This document shows, in pieces, positions 1 to 8,750 of a stretch of 64,000 nucleotides of DNA. This DNA comes from Hoeflea prorocentri (GTDB taxonomy: Bacteria > Pseudomonadota > Alphaproteobacteria > Rhizobiales > Rhizobiaceae): positions 4,092,001 through 4,156,000 of the forward strand of contig NZ_JAPJZI010000001.1 in NCBI RefSeq assembly GCF_027944115.1, written 5' to 3'. How positions within the stretch are numbered: the first letter of the stretch is position 1; every line of letters begins with the position of its first letter. The notes below the pieces were generated by a model. The model ran no database searches. It worked only from the letters and a program-made list of their open reading frames with translations, and was not told where the DNA came from. The translations under genes and the position numbers were made by a program.

Positions 1-2
1 CA

Positions 3-1400
3 CAGGCGCATTTAAGCGCAAGCGGCATTGCGGCACCGCTGATGGTGGTGCGCGGCGACGGCGCGCTGATTGCCTCGGATCTTGCCCGGGCGCGCCCGAT
101 CGAGACCATCCTGTCTGGCCCGGCGGCAAGCCTCGTCGGCGCACGATACCTGACGGGCATGAGCGATGCGGTGGTCTCCGATATCGGCGGCACGACGACC
201 GATGTGGCGATCCTTGAAGACGGGCAGCCGAGGCTTGACCCCGACGGGGCTATCGTCGGCGGATACCGGACGATGGTTCAGGCCGTCGCGATGCACACAT
301 TCGGACTGGGCGGCGATTCGGAAGTTCATGTCAGCGACACGGGACTTGAAACCCAGATCAGGCTTGGGCCGAGGCGTCTCATGCCTCTCAGCCTCGCTGC
401 ACATCTCGATCCGGAGCCAGTGATTGCAGCCCTGAAACGTCAATTGAGCACCGACCAAACGGGAAGACTGGACGGCCGGTTCGCCTGCCGCACCGGTGTG
501 CCGAACCGGCTGGCGGCCGCGTTACAGCCACAGGAAGCCGCACTCTATGAGCGGATCAAGGACAAGCTGCTTCCGCTCGACGAACTGCTCAGCGCGACCC
601 CGCAACGGGCAACGCTCGACCGCCTTGCGGCACGCGGCCTCGTTCACATCGCCGGTTTCACGCCTTCCGATGCCATGCATGTTCTGGGCCGTCAGGACAA
701 CTGGAATGGCGAGGCTGCGCGGCTCGGCGCCGGGCTCCTGGCGCGGCGCAAGAACGGTGCCGGCAAGGCGATTGCCCAAGACGCCGAGGACCTGGCAGAA
801 CAGACGATCGCCAGACTGACCCGGCAATCCTGCGAGGTCATCCTAACCACCTGCCTCGCGGATGACGGAGAAACGCAGATCGATGCGGCGCGGTCGCGGT
901 CGGTCGGCCGGGCGCTGGACCGGGCGCACGGGGTCGTCAAATTCGCACTGACCCTCGATCGGCCGCTGATCGGCCTGGGTGCATCGGCTGCAAGCTACTA
1001 TCCGGCCATCGCCCGGATGCTCAACTCGGACAGCGCCGTTCCGCCACATGCCGATGTTGCAAATGCCGTCGGTGCAGTCGCCGGGCATGTGCGCACGAGC
1101 GTGATCGTGTTCGTCACGGCACCGCAGGAGGATGTCTTCGCGGTCAATGGCGCGGGTATCAGCGAACAATACCGCAGCGAGGGCGAGGCAATGTCGAGAG
1201 CCCGCGAGCTGGCGCGTGAAGCGGCTGAACAGGAAGTTGCCATGGCCGGAGCCGAAGAACCGGTCATTCGCCTTGCTGAAGAGATCAAGGCGCCCGAGGT
1301 GGAAGGCATGCGCAGCTTCGTTGAAGCACGCGTCACAGCAACCGCTGACGGAAGACCCAGAATTACCCGCGATGACGGGTCAGACAGATCGGCCGAATAA
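3..1400 (+). CDS. hydantoinase/oxoprolinase family protein, C-terminal part (5' end outside window)
   Basis: The reading frame is open to the left edge, so the gene starts upstream. About 465 residues are present of a family that is usually near 680. The segment carries the HyuA/oxoprolinase ATPase-like motif SDIGGTTTDVAIL, followed by HTFGLGGDSEVH, both typical of the hydantoinase A domain and acetone carboxylase beta subunits. Family members use ATP to open cyclic amides such as hydantoins or 5-oxoproline, or to activate small ketones. The substrate cannot be told from this part. The partner subunit HyuB is not downstream: the next gene is on the other strand and converges. The stop codon lies in the A-tract of the terminator that serves the opposite gene. 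Confidence 0.85.
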   Translation, partial: QAHLSASGIAAPLMVVRGDGALIASDLARARPIETILSGPAASLVGARYLTGMSDAVVSDIGGTTTDVAILEDGQPRLDPDGAIVGGYRTMVQAVAMHTFGLGGDSEVHVSDTGLETQIRLGPRRLMPLSLAAHLDPEPVIAALKRQLSTDQTGRLDGRFACRTGVPNRLAAALQPQEAALYERIKDKLLPLDELLSATPQRATLDRLAARGLVHIAGFTPSDAMHVLGRQDNWNGEAARLGAGLLARRKNGAGKAIAQDAEDLAEQTIARLTRQSCEVILTTCLADDGETQIDAARSRSVGRALDRAHGVVKFALTLDRPLIGLGASAASYYPAIARMLNSDSAVPPHADVANAVGAVAGHVRTSVIVFVTAPQEDVFAVNGAGISEQYRSEGEAMSRARELAREAAEQEVAMAGAEEPVIRLAEEIKAPEVEGMRSFVEARVTATADGRPRITRDDGSDRSAE

Positions 1401-1425
1401 AAAAGCGGGCCGGTTTACGGCCCGC
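1398..1425 (-). terminator. intrinsic terminator of the L,D-transpeptidase gene
   Basis: A 7-bp GC stem (GCGGGCC/GGCCCGC, 1405-1411 with 1419-1425) is followed on the minus strand by a run of seven T. It sits 29 bases beyond the stop of the minus-strand gene and overlaps the stop of the converging plus-strand gene. On the plus strand there is no U-run, so it should work mainly leftward. Confidence 0.8.
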
Positions 1426-1453
1426 CTTGAATGCAATTAAAGCCGCTTGTCCT

Positions 1454-2026
1454 TTAGACCACGACGACGGTCGTTCCGAGCGGCACACGCTGGTACAGAT
1501 CGATCACGTGTTCATTCACCATGCGAATACAGCCATTGGAGACCGAGCGGCCGATCGTATCGGGCTGATTGGTGCCGTGAATGCGGTAGTAGGTGTCGCG
1601 TCCGCCGCGATAAAGATAGAGCGCCCGCGCGCCCAGCGGGTTGTTCGGACCGCCCGGCACACCCTTGGCATAACGGGCGTATTTCTTGGGTTCACGGCGG
1701 ATCATATTGTCGGTCGGACGCCAGCTCGGCCACTCGGCCTTGCGCTGAATCGACGCCGTTCCCTTGAAGGCAAGGCCCGCCTTGCCCACGCCGACGCCAT
1801 AGCGCCGGGCCCGGAAAGGCGACAAGACGAGGTAGAGGAAATGATTGCGCGGATCGACAACGATGGTCCCGGGCTTGTGGCCGGAAAAGCGAACGGTTTG
1901 CGGCAGGTAACGCCGCTCGATCTTGAAGTTCTTGTATCGCCGGCTGTGGTGAGCAGAGGCAGTGGTTGAATATTGCGTCGCCGCGATAAGGGCTGAGCCA
2001 AGCAAAAGATCGCGTCTGCTGATCAT
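1454..2026 (-). CDS. L,D-transpeptidase (YkuD domain)
   Basis: This 190-residue exported enzyme forms 3-3 peptidoglycan crosslinks or attaches proteins to the wall in the periplasm. The N-terminus is a signal peptide with two arginines ahead of the hydrophobic stretch (MISRRDLLLGSAL), possibly Tat-type, with likely cleavage near residue 25 (TASA/HH). The YkuD catalytic motif is clear: His150 in YRIHGTN and Cys166 in SNGCIRM. The length fits the small single-domain alphaproteobacterial family, which has many paralogues per genome. The start at 2026 is chosen because a GGGAG ribosome site lies just upstream and the signal peptide begins there. An in-frame extension to 2206 has no such support. 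Confidence 0.92.
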   Translation of the reverse strand: MISRRDLLLGSALIAATQYSTTASAHHSRRYKNFKIERRYLPQTVRFSGHKPGTIVVDPRNHFLYLVLSPFRARRYGVGVGKAGLAFKGTASIQRKAEWPSWRPTDNMIRREPKKYARYAKGVPGGPNNPLGARALYLYRGGRDTYYRIHGTNQPDTIGRSVSNGCIRMVNEHVIDLYQRVPLGTTVVVV

Positions 2027-2093
2027 GATTTTGCTCCCAGTTTCTTGGTGGTTTCGTTCGATATGACGCATGGAATGCGCCGAGCGGACATCA

Positions 2094-2426
2094 TCATCGG
2101 ATCGGCGGACGCAATAGTCGTTCATCACCCGTCCGGGACGGCGGACGGAGGCTGTCGCTTGCAGGAATGGATGGTGAACGTGCGAAAGCCGCGTGAGAAA
2201 CCGCAATAAGATATGCGCAGTCGGTCTTACAGGGCGATGATCGGGTACTGCGCTTCATGAGCGTTTCCATGCAGCAGGCCTTTGCCGATTCTGCAATGGC
2301 GTTGTATTTGCCGGACGCGAACGTGACCGTTACCGGCCCACCGGTCTGTGGCGCAGTCTTCATTGCCGCCGCGGCATGGCCGACGCAAAGAACACATGCG
2401 ATTACTATTACAATAAAGCCCCTCAT
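2094..2426 (-). CDS. possible small secreted cysteine-containing protein
   Basis: A 110-codon frame fills much of the 498-base gap between the transpeptidase and marC. It begins with a convincing signal-peptide-like segment (about residues 1-21, ending GHAAAA) and then has Cys pairs (ACCMET, PCKTDC). I recognise no family. The last third is rich in Arg, Pro and Ser, and may be a read-through tail or reflect a frame change. The ribosome site is weak. It lies 67 bases upstream of the transpeptidase start in the same direction. It could equally be a chance frame. The rest of the gap (2427-2524) shows nothing. Confidence 0.3.
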   Translation of the reverse strand: MRGFIVIVIACVLCVGHAAAAMKTAPQTGGPVTVTFASGKYNAIAESAKACCMETLMKRSTRSSPCKTDCAYLIAVSHAAFARSPSIPASDSLRPPSRTGDERLLRPPIR

Positions 2427-2524
2427 TACTTGAAAAATAACCCAATAAAGCCGGCAAATCCATGCTCTATCAGTAACACCCGCGTGAGCGTGCCCTTAAC
2501 CTTAACGCGATTGAACGGGCAGAA

Positions 2525-3192
2525 TCAGCTGCCCGAGGGCACGGCAGCAATACTGTGATGATAGAAACTGACTGCACCGTTCAGAGCCATCTCCACCGCG
2601 ACCGCCACAAGGATGATGGCCATGATGCGGGTGATCACGCTGATCGCGGTGTTTCCCAGAAGGCGCGATATCGGGTCGGCAAAGAGCAGACCAAGCCAGA
2701 CAAGCAGCGAAATCAGCACGATGACCGGAAGCATGGTCACCAGTTCCCCGCCATCTCCGAGCAAATGGGCAAAGAGGATGATCGTGACAAAGGAGCCCGG
2801 CCCAAGGGTCAATGGTATGGACAGCGGAACGACGGCTATATTTTTGTCCTTTTCATGCCCTTCCTGAGTCGCCTTTTCGTCGCCGGCGCTCGTATTGTCA
2901 TGCAGCATGGAAAGGCCGATCAGAAGCACGATGATCCCGCCGCCAATCTGAAACGCCGGAACGCTGATCCCGAAAAAATGCAGGATTTCCTCGCCGATGA
3001 CCGTCGCGATGGTCGCGGCGACAAGGACAGTCGCGGCAATGACATGGGCCGTGCGCCGGCGCTCGGCGGGCGAATAGCCCTTTGTCATACCCAGGAATAT
3101 GGGGATTCCGTAGAGCGGATTGACAGCGCCACCAGCGCTGCACCGAATTTCAGGAAAAGACCAGAATCAAAGTGTCCGAGTAAGCTGTCCAT
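2525..3192 (-). pseudogene. MarC family (UPF0056) membrane protein, frameshifted
   Basis: MarC proteins are six-helix inner-membrane proteins of unknown transport role. The coding signal is split over two frames. The N-terminal part starts at 3192 (MDSLLGHFD, behind a GATAGGG site) and reads to FGAALVALS. The rest continues in another frame as VNPLYGIPIFLGMTKGYS, the family's conserved first-helix sequence, and runs to 2525. Joining them needs one extra base near 3121-3130. Downstream helices (for example GGGIIVLLIGLSML, PLTLGPGSFVTIILF) are intact. This is a recent inactivating mutation, a sequencing error, or less likely a programmed shift. An internal ATG at 3088 would give a product lacking the first helix. 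Confidence 0.8.
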
Positions 3193-3393
3193 GACCCTAT
3201 CCCACTCGCGAATCGCCCTGTGCGCGATAGTAGAGTTTTGCCAGGAAGGTCGATAGTCCTTTGAATGGTTCAGGATCATTCATGATTTTTTCTGTTTTGG
3301 AATAAATCTTTCTCACTTTTGATAAATTGACAGTAAATCTCCACCTATGGGATGGAGGCGCCAACTCTCAGCGGATCAAATCAGGAGCGCACA

Positions 3394-5562
3394 ATGTCCA
3401 TGGTCCCGGCCCACGGCCTGTCGGTCGACAAGGAATTGCATGATTTCATCGTCGAGGAAGCCCTTCCGGGCACCGGCGTCGACGCCGATCATTTCTTCAA
3501 CGGCCTTGCCAATCTCATTCACGACCTGTCGCCAAGGAACCGCGAGCTGCTTGCCACACGGGAACGGCTGCAGGATCAGATCGATGCCTGGCATCGGGAA
3601 AACGGCGCGCCGGCGGATCTCGCCGCCTACAAGGCCTTCCTTGAGGAAATCGGCTATCTGCGGCCGGAGGGCGAGGCTTTCAGTGTCAGCACGGACAATG
3701 TCGACCCCGAGATCGCGGCGGTTGCAGGACCGCAGCTTGTCGTGCCCGTTATGAATGCGCGTTACGCGCTCAACGCGGCCAATGCGCGCTGGGGCTCGCT
3801 TTACGACGCGCTCTATGGGACCGATGCGATCGCGGAAGACGGCGGCGCGGAAAAGGGCGGCAGCTACAATGCCGTGCGCGGCGCACGCGTCATCGCCTGG
3901 GCGCGCGCCTTCCTTGACGATTCGGCCCCGATCGACGGTTCCTGGTCCGACATCAATTCGCTTGCCATCGACAATGGTGAACTGAACATCACCATGGCGG
4001 ACGGCAGCCGTCAGAGCCTGAAGAACCCCGCTCAATTTGCCGGATATAAGGGCGATCCTGCCTCCCCGGCTTCCGTACTTCTGAAGAAAAACGGCCTGCA
4101 TTTGGAAATAGTCTTCGACCCTGAACATGCGGTCGGCAAGGACGATCCCGCCGGCATCTGCGACGTCATCCTGGAATCGGCCGTGACAACGATCGTCGAC
4201 TGCGAGGACTCGGTCGCCGCAGTCGATGCCGAAGACAAGGTGATCGTCTATCGTAACTGGCTCGGATTGATGAGAGGCGACCTGTCCGAAGACGTTTCCA
4301 AGGGCAGCAAGTCATTTACCCGCCGTCTCAACCCGGACCGCGAGTATCTTGGCCGCAAGGCAGAGGCGATGACGCTGCCCGGCCGGGCCCTCATGCTGGT
4401 GCGCAATGTCGGACACCTGATGACCAATCCGGCAATTTTGGACCGTGACGGCAACGAGGTTCCCGAAGGCCTGATGGATGCGATGATCACCGGCCTGATC
4501 GCACTGCACGACATCGGCCCGGAAGGCAAACACAAGAACTCGCGCGAAGGCTCGATGTATGTGGTCAAGCCGAAGATGCACGGCCCCGATGAGGTCGCCT
4601 TCGCCTCGGAAATCTTCGCCCGGGTCGAGGACATTCTGGGCATGCCACGAAACACAATGAAAATGGGCATCATGGACGAGGAGCGGCGCACAACCGTCAA
4701 CCTGAAGGAATGTATCCGCGCAGCCCGCGAGCGGGTGGTGTTCATCAATACGGGCTTCCTCGACCGCACAGGCGATGAAATCCACACCTCCATGGAAGCC
4801 GGTGCGATGATCCGCAAGGGCGATATGAAACAAGCGGCCTGGATCACAGCCTATGAGGACTGGAATGTCGATATCGGCCTTGAGTGCGGTCTTTCCGGCC
4901 GCGCGCAGATCGGCAAGGGCATGTGGGCGATGCCCGATCTGATGGCTGCCATGCTGGAACAGAAGATCGGCCACCCGAAAGCCGGCGCGAATACGGCCTG
5001 GGTTCCCTCCCCGACGGCAGCGACCCTGCATGCCACGCATTACCACAAGGTCAATGTGGCTGAGGTCCAGGCGCAAATCAGGTCCCGGACCAGAGCCAGG
5101 CTCGACGATATCCTGTCCATTCCGGTTGCGGAGCGCCCGAACTGGACGCCCGAGGACATCCAGCATGAGCTCGACAACAATGCCCAGGGCATTCTGGGCT
5201 ATGTCGTCCGCTGGGTCGGACAGGGCGTCGGCTGTTCAAAGGTTCCCGATATCAACGATGTGGGGCTGATGGAGGACCGGGCGACCTTGCGCATTTCGGC
5301 CCAGCACATGGCGAACTGGCTGCATAACAGCATTGTCGCCGAAAACCAGATTGTCGAGACCATGAAGCGCATGGCCGCTGTCGTCGATCAGCAGAACGAG
5401 GGCGATCCGGCCTATCACAAGATGTCCGATGATTTCGACGGATCCATCGCGTTTCAGGCGGCGCTGGAACTGGTTCTGGAAGGCCGCAGCCAGCCAAGCG
5501 GCTATACCGAGCCGATCCTGCACCGCCGCCGCAGGGAGCTGAAAGCGGCGCTGGCCGAATAG
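3394..5562 (+). CDS. glcB: malate synthase G
   Basis: This 722-residue cytosolic enzyme condenses glyoxylate with acetyl-CoA to give malate in the glyoxylate/glycolate pathway. The length matches the G isoform (723 in E. coli), not the shorter A form. Family motifs are present: [18 protein letters not shown] with the acidic metal ligands, [14 protein letters not shown] with the glyoxylate-binding arginine, and [19 protein letters not shown]. The start at 3394 follows a CAGGAGC ribosome site. An upstream in-frame ATG at 3352 adds 14 unconserved residues. It diverges from marC over about 200 AT-richer bases, which must hold both promoters. No isocitrate lyase is in the window. Confidence 0.97.
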   Translation: MSMVPAHGLSVDKELHDFIVEEALPGTGVDADHFFNGLANLIHDLSPRNRELLATRERLQDQIDAWHRENGAPADLAAYKAFLEEIGYLRPEGEAFSVSTDNVDPEIAAVAGPQLVVPVMNARYALNAANARWGSLYDALYGTDAIAEDGGAEKGGSYNAVRGARVIAWARAFLDDSAPIDGSWSDINSLAIDNGELNITMADGSRQSLKNPAQFAGYKGDPASPASVLLKKNGLHLEIVFDPEHAVGKDDPAGICDVILESAVTTIVDCEDSVAAVDAEDKVIVYRNWLGLMRGDLSEDVSKGSKSFTRRLNPDREYLGRKAEAMTLPGRALMLVRNVGHLMTNPAILDRDGNEVPEGLMDAMITGLIALHDIGPEGKHKNSREGSMYVVKPKMHGPDEVAFASEIFARVEDILGMPRNTMKMGIMDEERRTTVNLKECIRAARERVVFINTGFLDRTGDEIHTSMEAGAMIRKGDMKQAAWITAYEDWNVDIGLECGLSGRAQIGKGMWAMPDLMAAMLEQKIGHPKAGANTAWVPSPTAATLHATHYHKVNVAEVQAQIRSRTRARLDDILSIPVAERPNWTPEDIQHELDNNAQGILGYVVRWVGQGVGCSKVPDINDVGLMEDRATLRISAQHMANWLHNSIVAENQIVETMKRMAAVVDQQNEGDPAYHKMSDDFDGSIAFQAALELVLEGRSQPSGYTEPILHRRRRELKAALAE

Positions 5563-5575
5563 ACATGCCCATGCT

Positions 5576-5605
5576 CAACTGTCGGCGACCGGTCGCCGAC
5601 AGTTG
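5576..5605. repeat. 30-bp perfect palindrome downstream of glcB
   Basis: The sequence reads identically on both strands, with arms CAACTGTCGGCGACC and its complement and no spacer. It begins 13 bases after the glcB stop. It can form a strong hairpin and may help end glcB transcription, but no U-run follows on either strand. A protein-binding site or an extragenic repeat are alternatives. Confidence 0.6.
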
Positions 5606-5877
5606 TCGTGTCGGTAACGCTTCTTTGGGCGTCAAGGCGGTTTAAGCTCAATGGCGGGACCGGAGCAAAGCTCCCGTTAAGGACTATAAGCTGAATGACA
5701 CTTGGCACAGGCGTGAGCCTTTGGTAATCAGGCAATACGGTCGGCAGTAACCGAGGCGTCGCTGCTCCCCGAGGAGTGCTAAACCTGCCGTAGACAAGAA
5801 CGACATCGTGAAAACAGGGCGTCGTTTCGTTAAGCCAGCGACCGACGATCGGACAAAGCGCCCGTTCTGGATGAACG
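5606..5877. other. intergenic stretch without a supportable gene
   Basis: The gap from glcB to the DUF2087 gene (5563-5877, 315 bases) holds the palindrome described separately and a small hairpin GGAGC-AAA-GCTCC at 5662-5674. A minus-strand open frame crosses it but also runs into the glcB 3' end and has no recognisable protein features. I see no tRNA or convincing promoter. Confidence 0.5.
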
Positions 5878-6441
5878 ATGACAAAAAATCCTATTTCAAT
5901 GTGTGTGAACGATATGACCGTTTTCACACGTGTCCTGTCTCGACAACTTGGTGAAACAAGCCCGTCTCATTTGGCCTTGATGAATATGGTGGCGCGAGCC
6001 GCCGGTTTTCAGAATGTCCAGCATATGCGCGCCGCATCAGCAGCGGCAAAGAGGCTGGATAACCAAACCGAGAGCGTCGTTGCGGACGCCCGTTGCGTGG
6101 AGCGCACCCTCCATCAATTCGACAATTGCGGACGCCTGCTTCAATGGCCGGCCAAACGCTCTGTCCAGACCCTGGCTCTCTGGGCGCTCTGGGCGACACT
6201 GCCGGCAAACAAGGTCCTGGATGAGCAGGCACTAAACGATCATTTGGCGCAAGAGCATCTCTTTAAAGACCCGGCGACTGTGCGAAGAACAATGATCTCG
6301 TGCGGTTTGTTATCAAGAAAGAAAGACGGGACCGACTATCGCAGAATCGAGCAACAACCGCCCGTCGAAGCGAAAGCGCTGATCAATGTGTTGAGCATCC
6401 GGCGTCGTGCAAGGAATGAAAACGCGCCGGGCAGGGCCTAG
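5878..6441 (+). CDS. DUF2087 domain-containing protein
   Basis: This 187-residue, probably cytosolic protein has its middle and C-terminal part (about residues 88-158) matching the DUF2087 pattern. That pattern is a basic LLQWPAKRSVQTLALWAL segment followed by a winged-helix-like DPATVRRTMISCGLLSRKKDGTDYRRI. The N-terminal third (SHLALMNMVARAAGFQNVQHMRA) is a short helical domain that often precedes DUF2087. The role is unknown; the fold suggests nucleic-acid binding. The start at 5878 has only a weak ribosome site, and ATG 5902 or 5914 are alternatives. The gene stands alone, converging with the acyl-CoA synthetase gene, and is less GC-rich than its neighbours. Confidence 0.72.
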   Translation: MTKNPISMCVNDMTVFTRVLSRQLGETSPSHLALMNMVARAAGFQNVQHMRAASAAAKRLDNQTESVVADARCVERTLHQFDNCGRLLQWPAKRSVQTLALWALWATLPANKVLDEQALNDHLAQEHLFKDPATVRRTMISCGLLSRKKDGTDYRRIEQQPPVEAKALINVLSIRRRARNENAPGRA

Positions 6442-6476
6442 CAGATCATGCTCATGCAATGCAGGCGGCGTGCCGG

Positions 6477-8351
6477 CTAAGCAATGGAGTACGGGATCGG
6501 CAGGGGTGTAAGCCGCGCGACGATCGCCTCTTTCTTTTCAGCCTCCATTGCGGCCGGCAGCGTTACCGCCACGGACAGCTTGCCGCCAGCTGACAGGTTC
6601 GCATTGGCCTTGGCGCCGTCCGCCCCTGCTTCAGCCAGGAGTTCGCGCACCGTGCGTTCTGCGGCGAGGCGGCGGAGCTCCGGTTTGAAGATCTTGCCGA
6701 CATTGGTTGTCGGCATTGCCGGCAGGATCGTTACCGATTTGGGCCGTGCCGGAGGCTCATCGACATTGCCGCGCGTCCAATCCAGCAGTTCGTCCTCATT
6801 GACTGCGCCGGCACCCGGCATCAGCACGGCGAAGGCGACGGGCAGTTCGCCCGCATAGGCGTCGGGCGCACCGACGGCGGCGCTGAGCTGCACGGCAGGA
6901 TGGGATTCGAGCGCATCCTCGATTACCTTGGGATCGATGTTGTGACCGCTGCGGATAATCAGATCCTTGGCACGGCCCGTCAGATGAATCCGGCCGTCCT
7001 TGTCCACCCAGCCGACATCGCCGGTCACCAGCCAGCCGTCGGACGTAAAGGCCTTTCTTGTCTCCTCTTCGTTGAGAAACCCCGGAAAAACGTTAGGCGC
7101 CTTGAACAGGAACATTCCGGCCTCTCCGGGGCCGACGTCCCTATCCGTCGGCCCACCGTCGGCATCAATGGCGACGACCCGCATCTTTGAATAGGGAATG
7201 GGGAACCCGACACAGCCGGCAGGTCCGCGCACGCCCGGAGGGCGGATCGACGTGATGCCCGCCATTTCCGTCATGCCGAGGCTTTCATGAACATGCAGGC
7301 CGAAAAGTGTCTCGAAACGCGCTGCGAGCTCCGGCGCAAGCGGCGCGGCGCCGGTCCGGCAATAGCGGATCGACGAGATATCGGCACCATCCGTCGGAAC
7401 ATTGGCAAGAGCCGCGAGGACCGTTGGTACGGCGGACAAGGAAGTCGCGCCGTATTTCTCGACAATGCGCCAATAATTGGCGCGAACATCCGGATTGCGC
7501 AGGAGCGTGGTCGTCGGAATGATCGTTTCCACGCCCGCCGACAGCGCGGTGAGCGAAGCGGGCAGCACGCCCGCGACATGGAACAGCGGATAGGCGTTGA
7601 TGCTGACATCGTCGCGCGTCTGGCCCTGGAGCTGGACGCTCGCCCAGGCCGTGAAGACCTGATTGCCGTGGGTGTGCATGGCAAGTTTCGGAGCGCCGGT
7701 GGTGCCGCCGGTATGGAAATAGGCGGCGATGTCCTGTGGCGCGATGGTCCTGCCGCTGACAAGGCGGTCTGACGGCTGATCTCGGAGGCCGGCCTGGAAA
7801 TCTCCGTCGCCCTGATGTTCGGGTGGGCGTTCCTCATCATGGGGCGCGACGCGCAGCACCTTCAAACCGTCTATCCGGCTCCTCAGCGCCATGGCCTTTT
7901 GCCAATAATCGGCATCTTCCGGGGCGCCATAGGCGACAAGGATTTTCGACCCGGCCGTTTCAATCAGCGAGGCCAGCTTGTCTAGATCAAGCAGCGGGTT
8001 GAGCGGCTGGACCCTGCCCGCCGCCTCCCCGCCCCACAGGACAAGGTGGTATTCAAGACAGGCCGGCAGCAGCGCCGCAACGGCGTCATCCGGCCCAATG
8101 CCGAGACCGTGGAACAGATTGGCTGTCGCGGTGATCTTTTCAAAGAGCTCGCGATAACTCCACCGGATCGGCTCATCGTCCGGATTGCCGGTTTGCAAGA
8201 AAGTCAGTGCCGGTCTGTCGCCGAATGCCCGCGCGGATTCGGCGAATATGTCATAGGTGCTTACAGCGGTGACTGCCTCCTCAAGCGGGATCGCTTCCAG
8301 TCGCCTTATGTCGGCGATGCTGCGGATCGGGTGAGATTGTTCAAACGGCAT
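6477..8351 (-). CDS. acyl-CoA synthetase (AMP-binding, ANL superfamily)
   Basis: This 624-residue enzyme adenylates a carboxylic acid with ATP and transfers it to CoA. The phosphate-binding motif lies at residues 211-224 (YFHTGGTTGAPKLA). The adenylate motif is ESLGMTEMAG, the hinge region includes WLVTGDVGWVDKDGRIHLTGRAKDLI, and the C-terminal catalytic lysine lies in TTNVGKIFKPELR. The substrate is not evident; the family includes medium- and long-chain fatty acid and aryl acid ligases. It lies 24 bases downstream of ybaB on the same strand and may be cotranscribed with dnaX-ybaB, although its ribosome site is poor. Confidence 0.9.
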   Translation of the reverse strand: MPFEQSHPIRSIADIRRLEAIPLEEAVTAVSTYDIFAESARAFGDRPALTFLQTGNPDDEPIRWSYRELFEKITATANLFHGLGIGPDDAVAALLPACLEYHLVLWGGEAAGRVQPLNPLLDLDKLASLIETAGSKILVAYGAPEDADYWQKAMALRSRIDGLKVLRVAPHDEERPPEHQGDGDFQAGLRDQPSDRLVSGRTIAPQDIAAYFHTGGTTGAPKLAMHTHGNQVFTAWASVQLQGQTRDDVSINAYPLFHVAGVLPASLTALSAGVETIIPTTTLLRNPDVRANYWRIVEKYGATSLSAVPTVLAALANVPTDGADISSIRYCRTGAAPLAPELAARFETLFGLHVHESLGMTEMAGITSIRPPGVRGPAGCVGFPIPYSKMRVVAIDADGGPTDRDVGPGEAGMFLFKAPNVFPGFLNEEETRKAFTSDGWLVTGDVGWVDKDGRIHLTGRAKDLIIRSGHNIDPKVIEDALESHPAVQLSAAVGAPDAYAGELPVAFAVLMPGAGAVNEDELLDWTRGNVDEPPARPKSVTILPAMPTTNVGKIFKPELRRLAAERTVRELLAEAGADGAKANANLSAGGKLSVAVTLPAAMEAEKKEAIVARLTPLPIPYSIA

Positions 8352-8375
8352 GCGGGACCGGTAAGACTATGCTGA

Positions 8376-8699
8376 TCAAAAGGGCAGTTTCATGCCGGGC
8401 GGTATCGGAAGACCGGCTGTCAGTTCCTGCGTCTTGGCCTGAACGGCCGCTTCAACCTTGCCCTTGGCATCGTTGTGCGCGGCGACAATCAGGTCTTCGA
8501 GGATTTCCGCCTCGTCTTCTTTAACAAGCGAAGGATCGACGGAAAGGCCGAGCATGTGGCCCTTGCCGTTCAGCCGAACCGTGACAAGGCCACCGCCCGA
8601 CGTTCCCTCGATTTCGAGCTTTTCGACTTCTTCCTGCAGGCCGGCCATCTTTTCCTGCATTTCCTTGACCTTGCCCATCATGCCCATCAGGTCGCGCAT
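8376..8699 (-). CDS. ybaB: YbaB/EbfC nucleoid-associated protein
   Basis: This 107-residue DNA-binding protein is usually encoded between dnaX and recR. It opens with a coiled-coil helix ([23 protein letters not shown]), followed by the conserved [13 protein letters not shown] strand pair and the [26 protein letters not shown] helices. The dimer binds DNA with little sequence preference. It starts behind a GGAG site 51 bases after the dnaX stop. Here recR is not next to it but 5.7 kb away on the other strand. Confidence 0.95.
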   Translation of the reverse strand: MRDLMGMMGKVKEMQEKMAGLQEEVEKLEIEGTSGGGLVTVRLNGKGHMLGLSVDPSLVKEDEAEILEDLIVAAHNDAKGKVEAAVQAKTQELTAGLPIPPGMKLPF

Positions 8700-8750
8700 G
8701 CTGCATCTCCATGTTGTTTGCGGCGAAACGGACTGCCTGCCCGCTTCATT

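Noticed and set aside
3327-3355. TTGACA near 3327 as a glcB promoter
   Set aside because: No reasonable -10 element lies 16-18 bases downstream, so the match is too weak to list.
5502-5927. 141-codon minus-strand frame across the glcB/DUF2087 gap
   Set aside because: It overlaps the glcB 3' end, has no ribosome site or domain, and is rich in Pro, Arg and Thr, as expected of a shadow frame.
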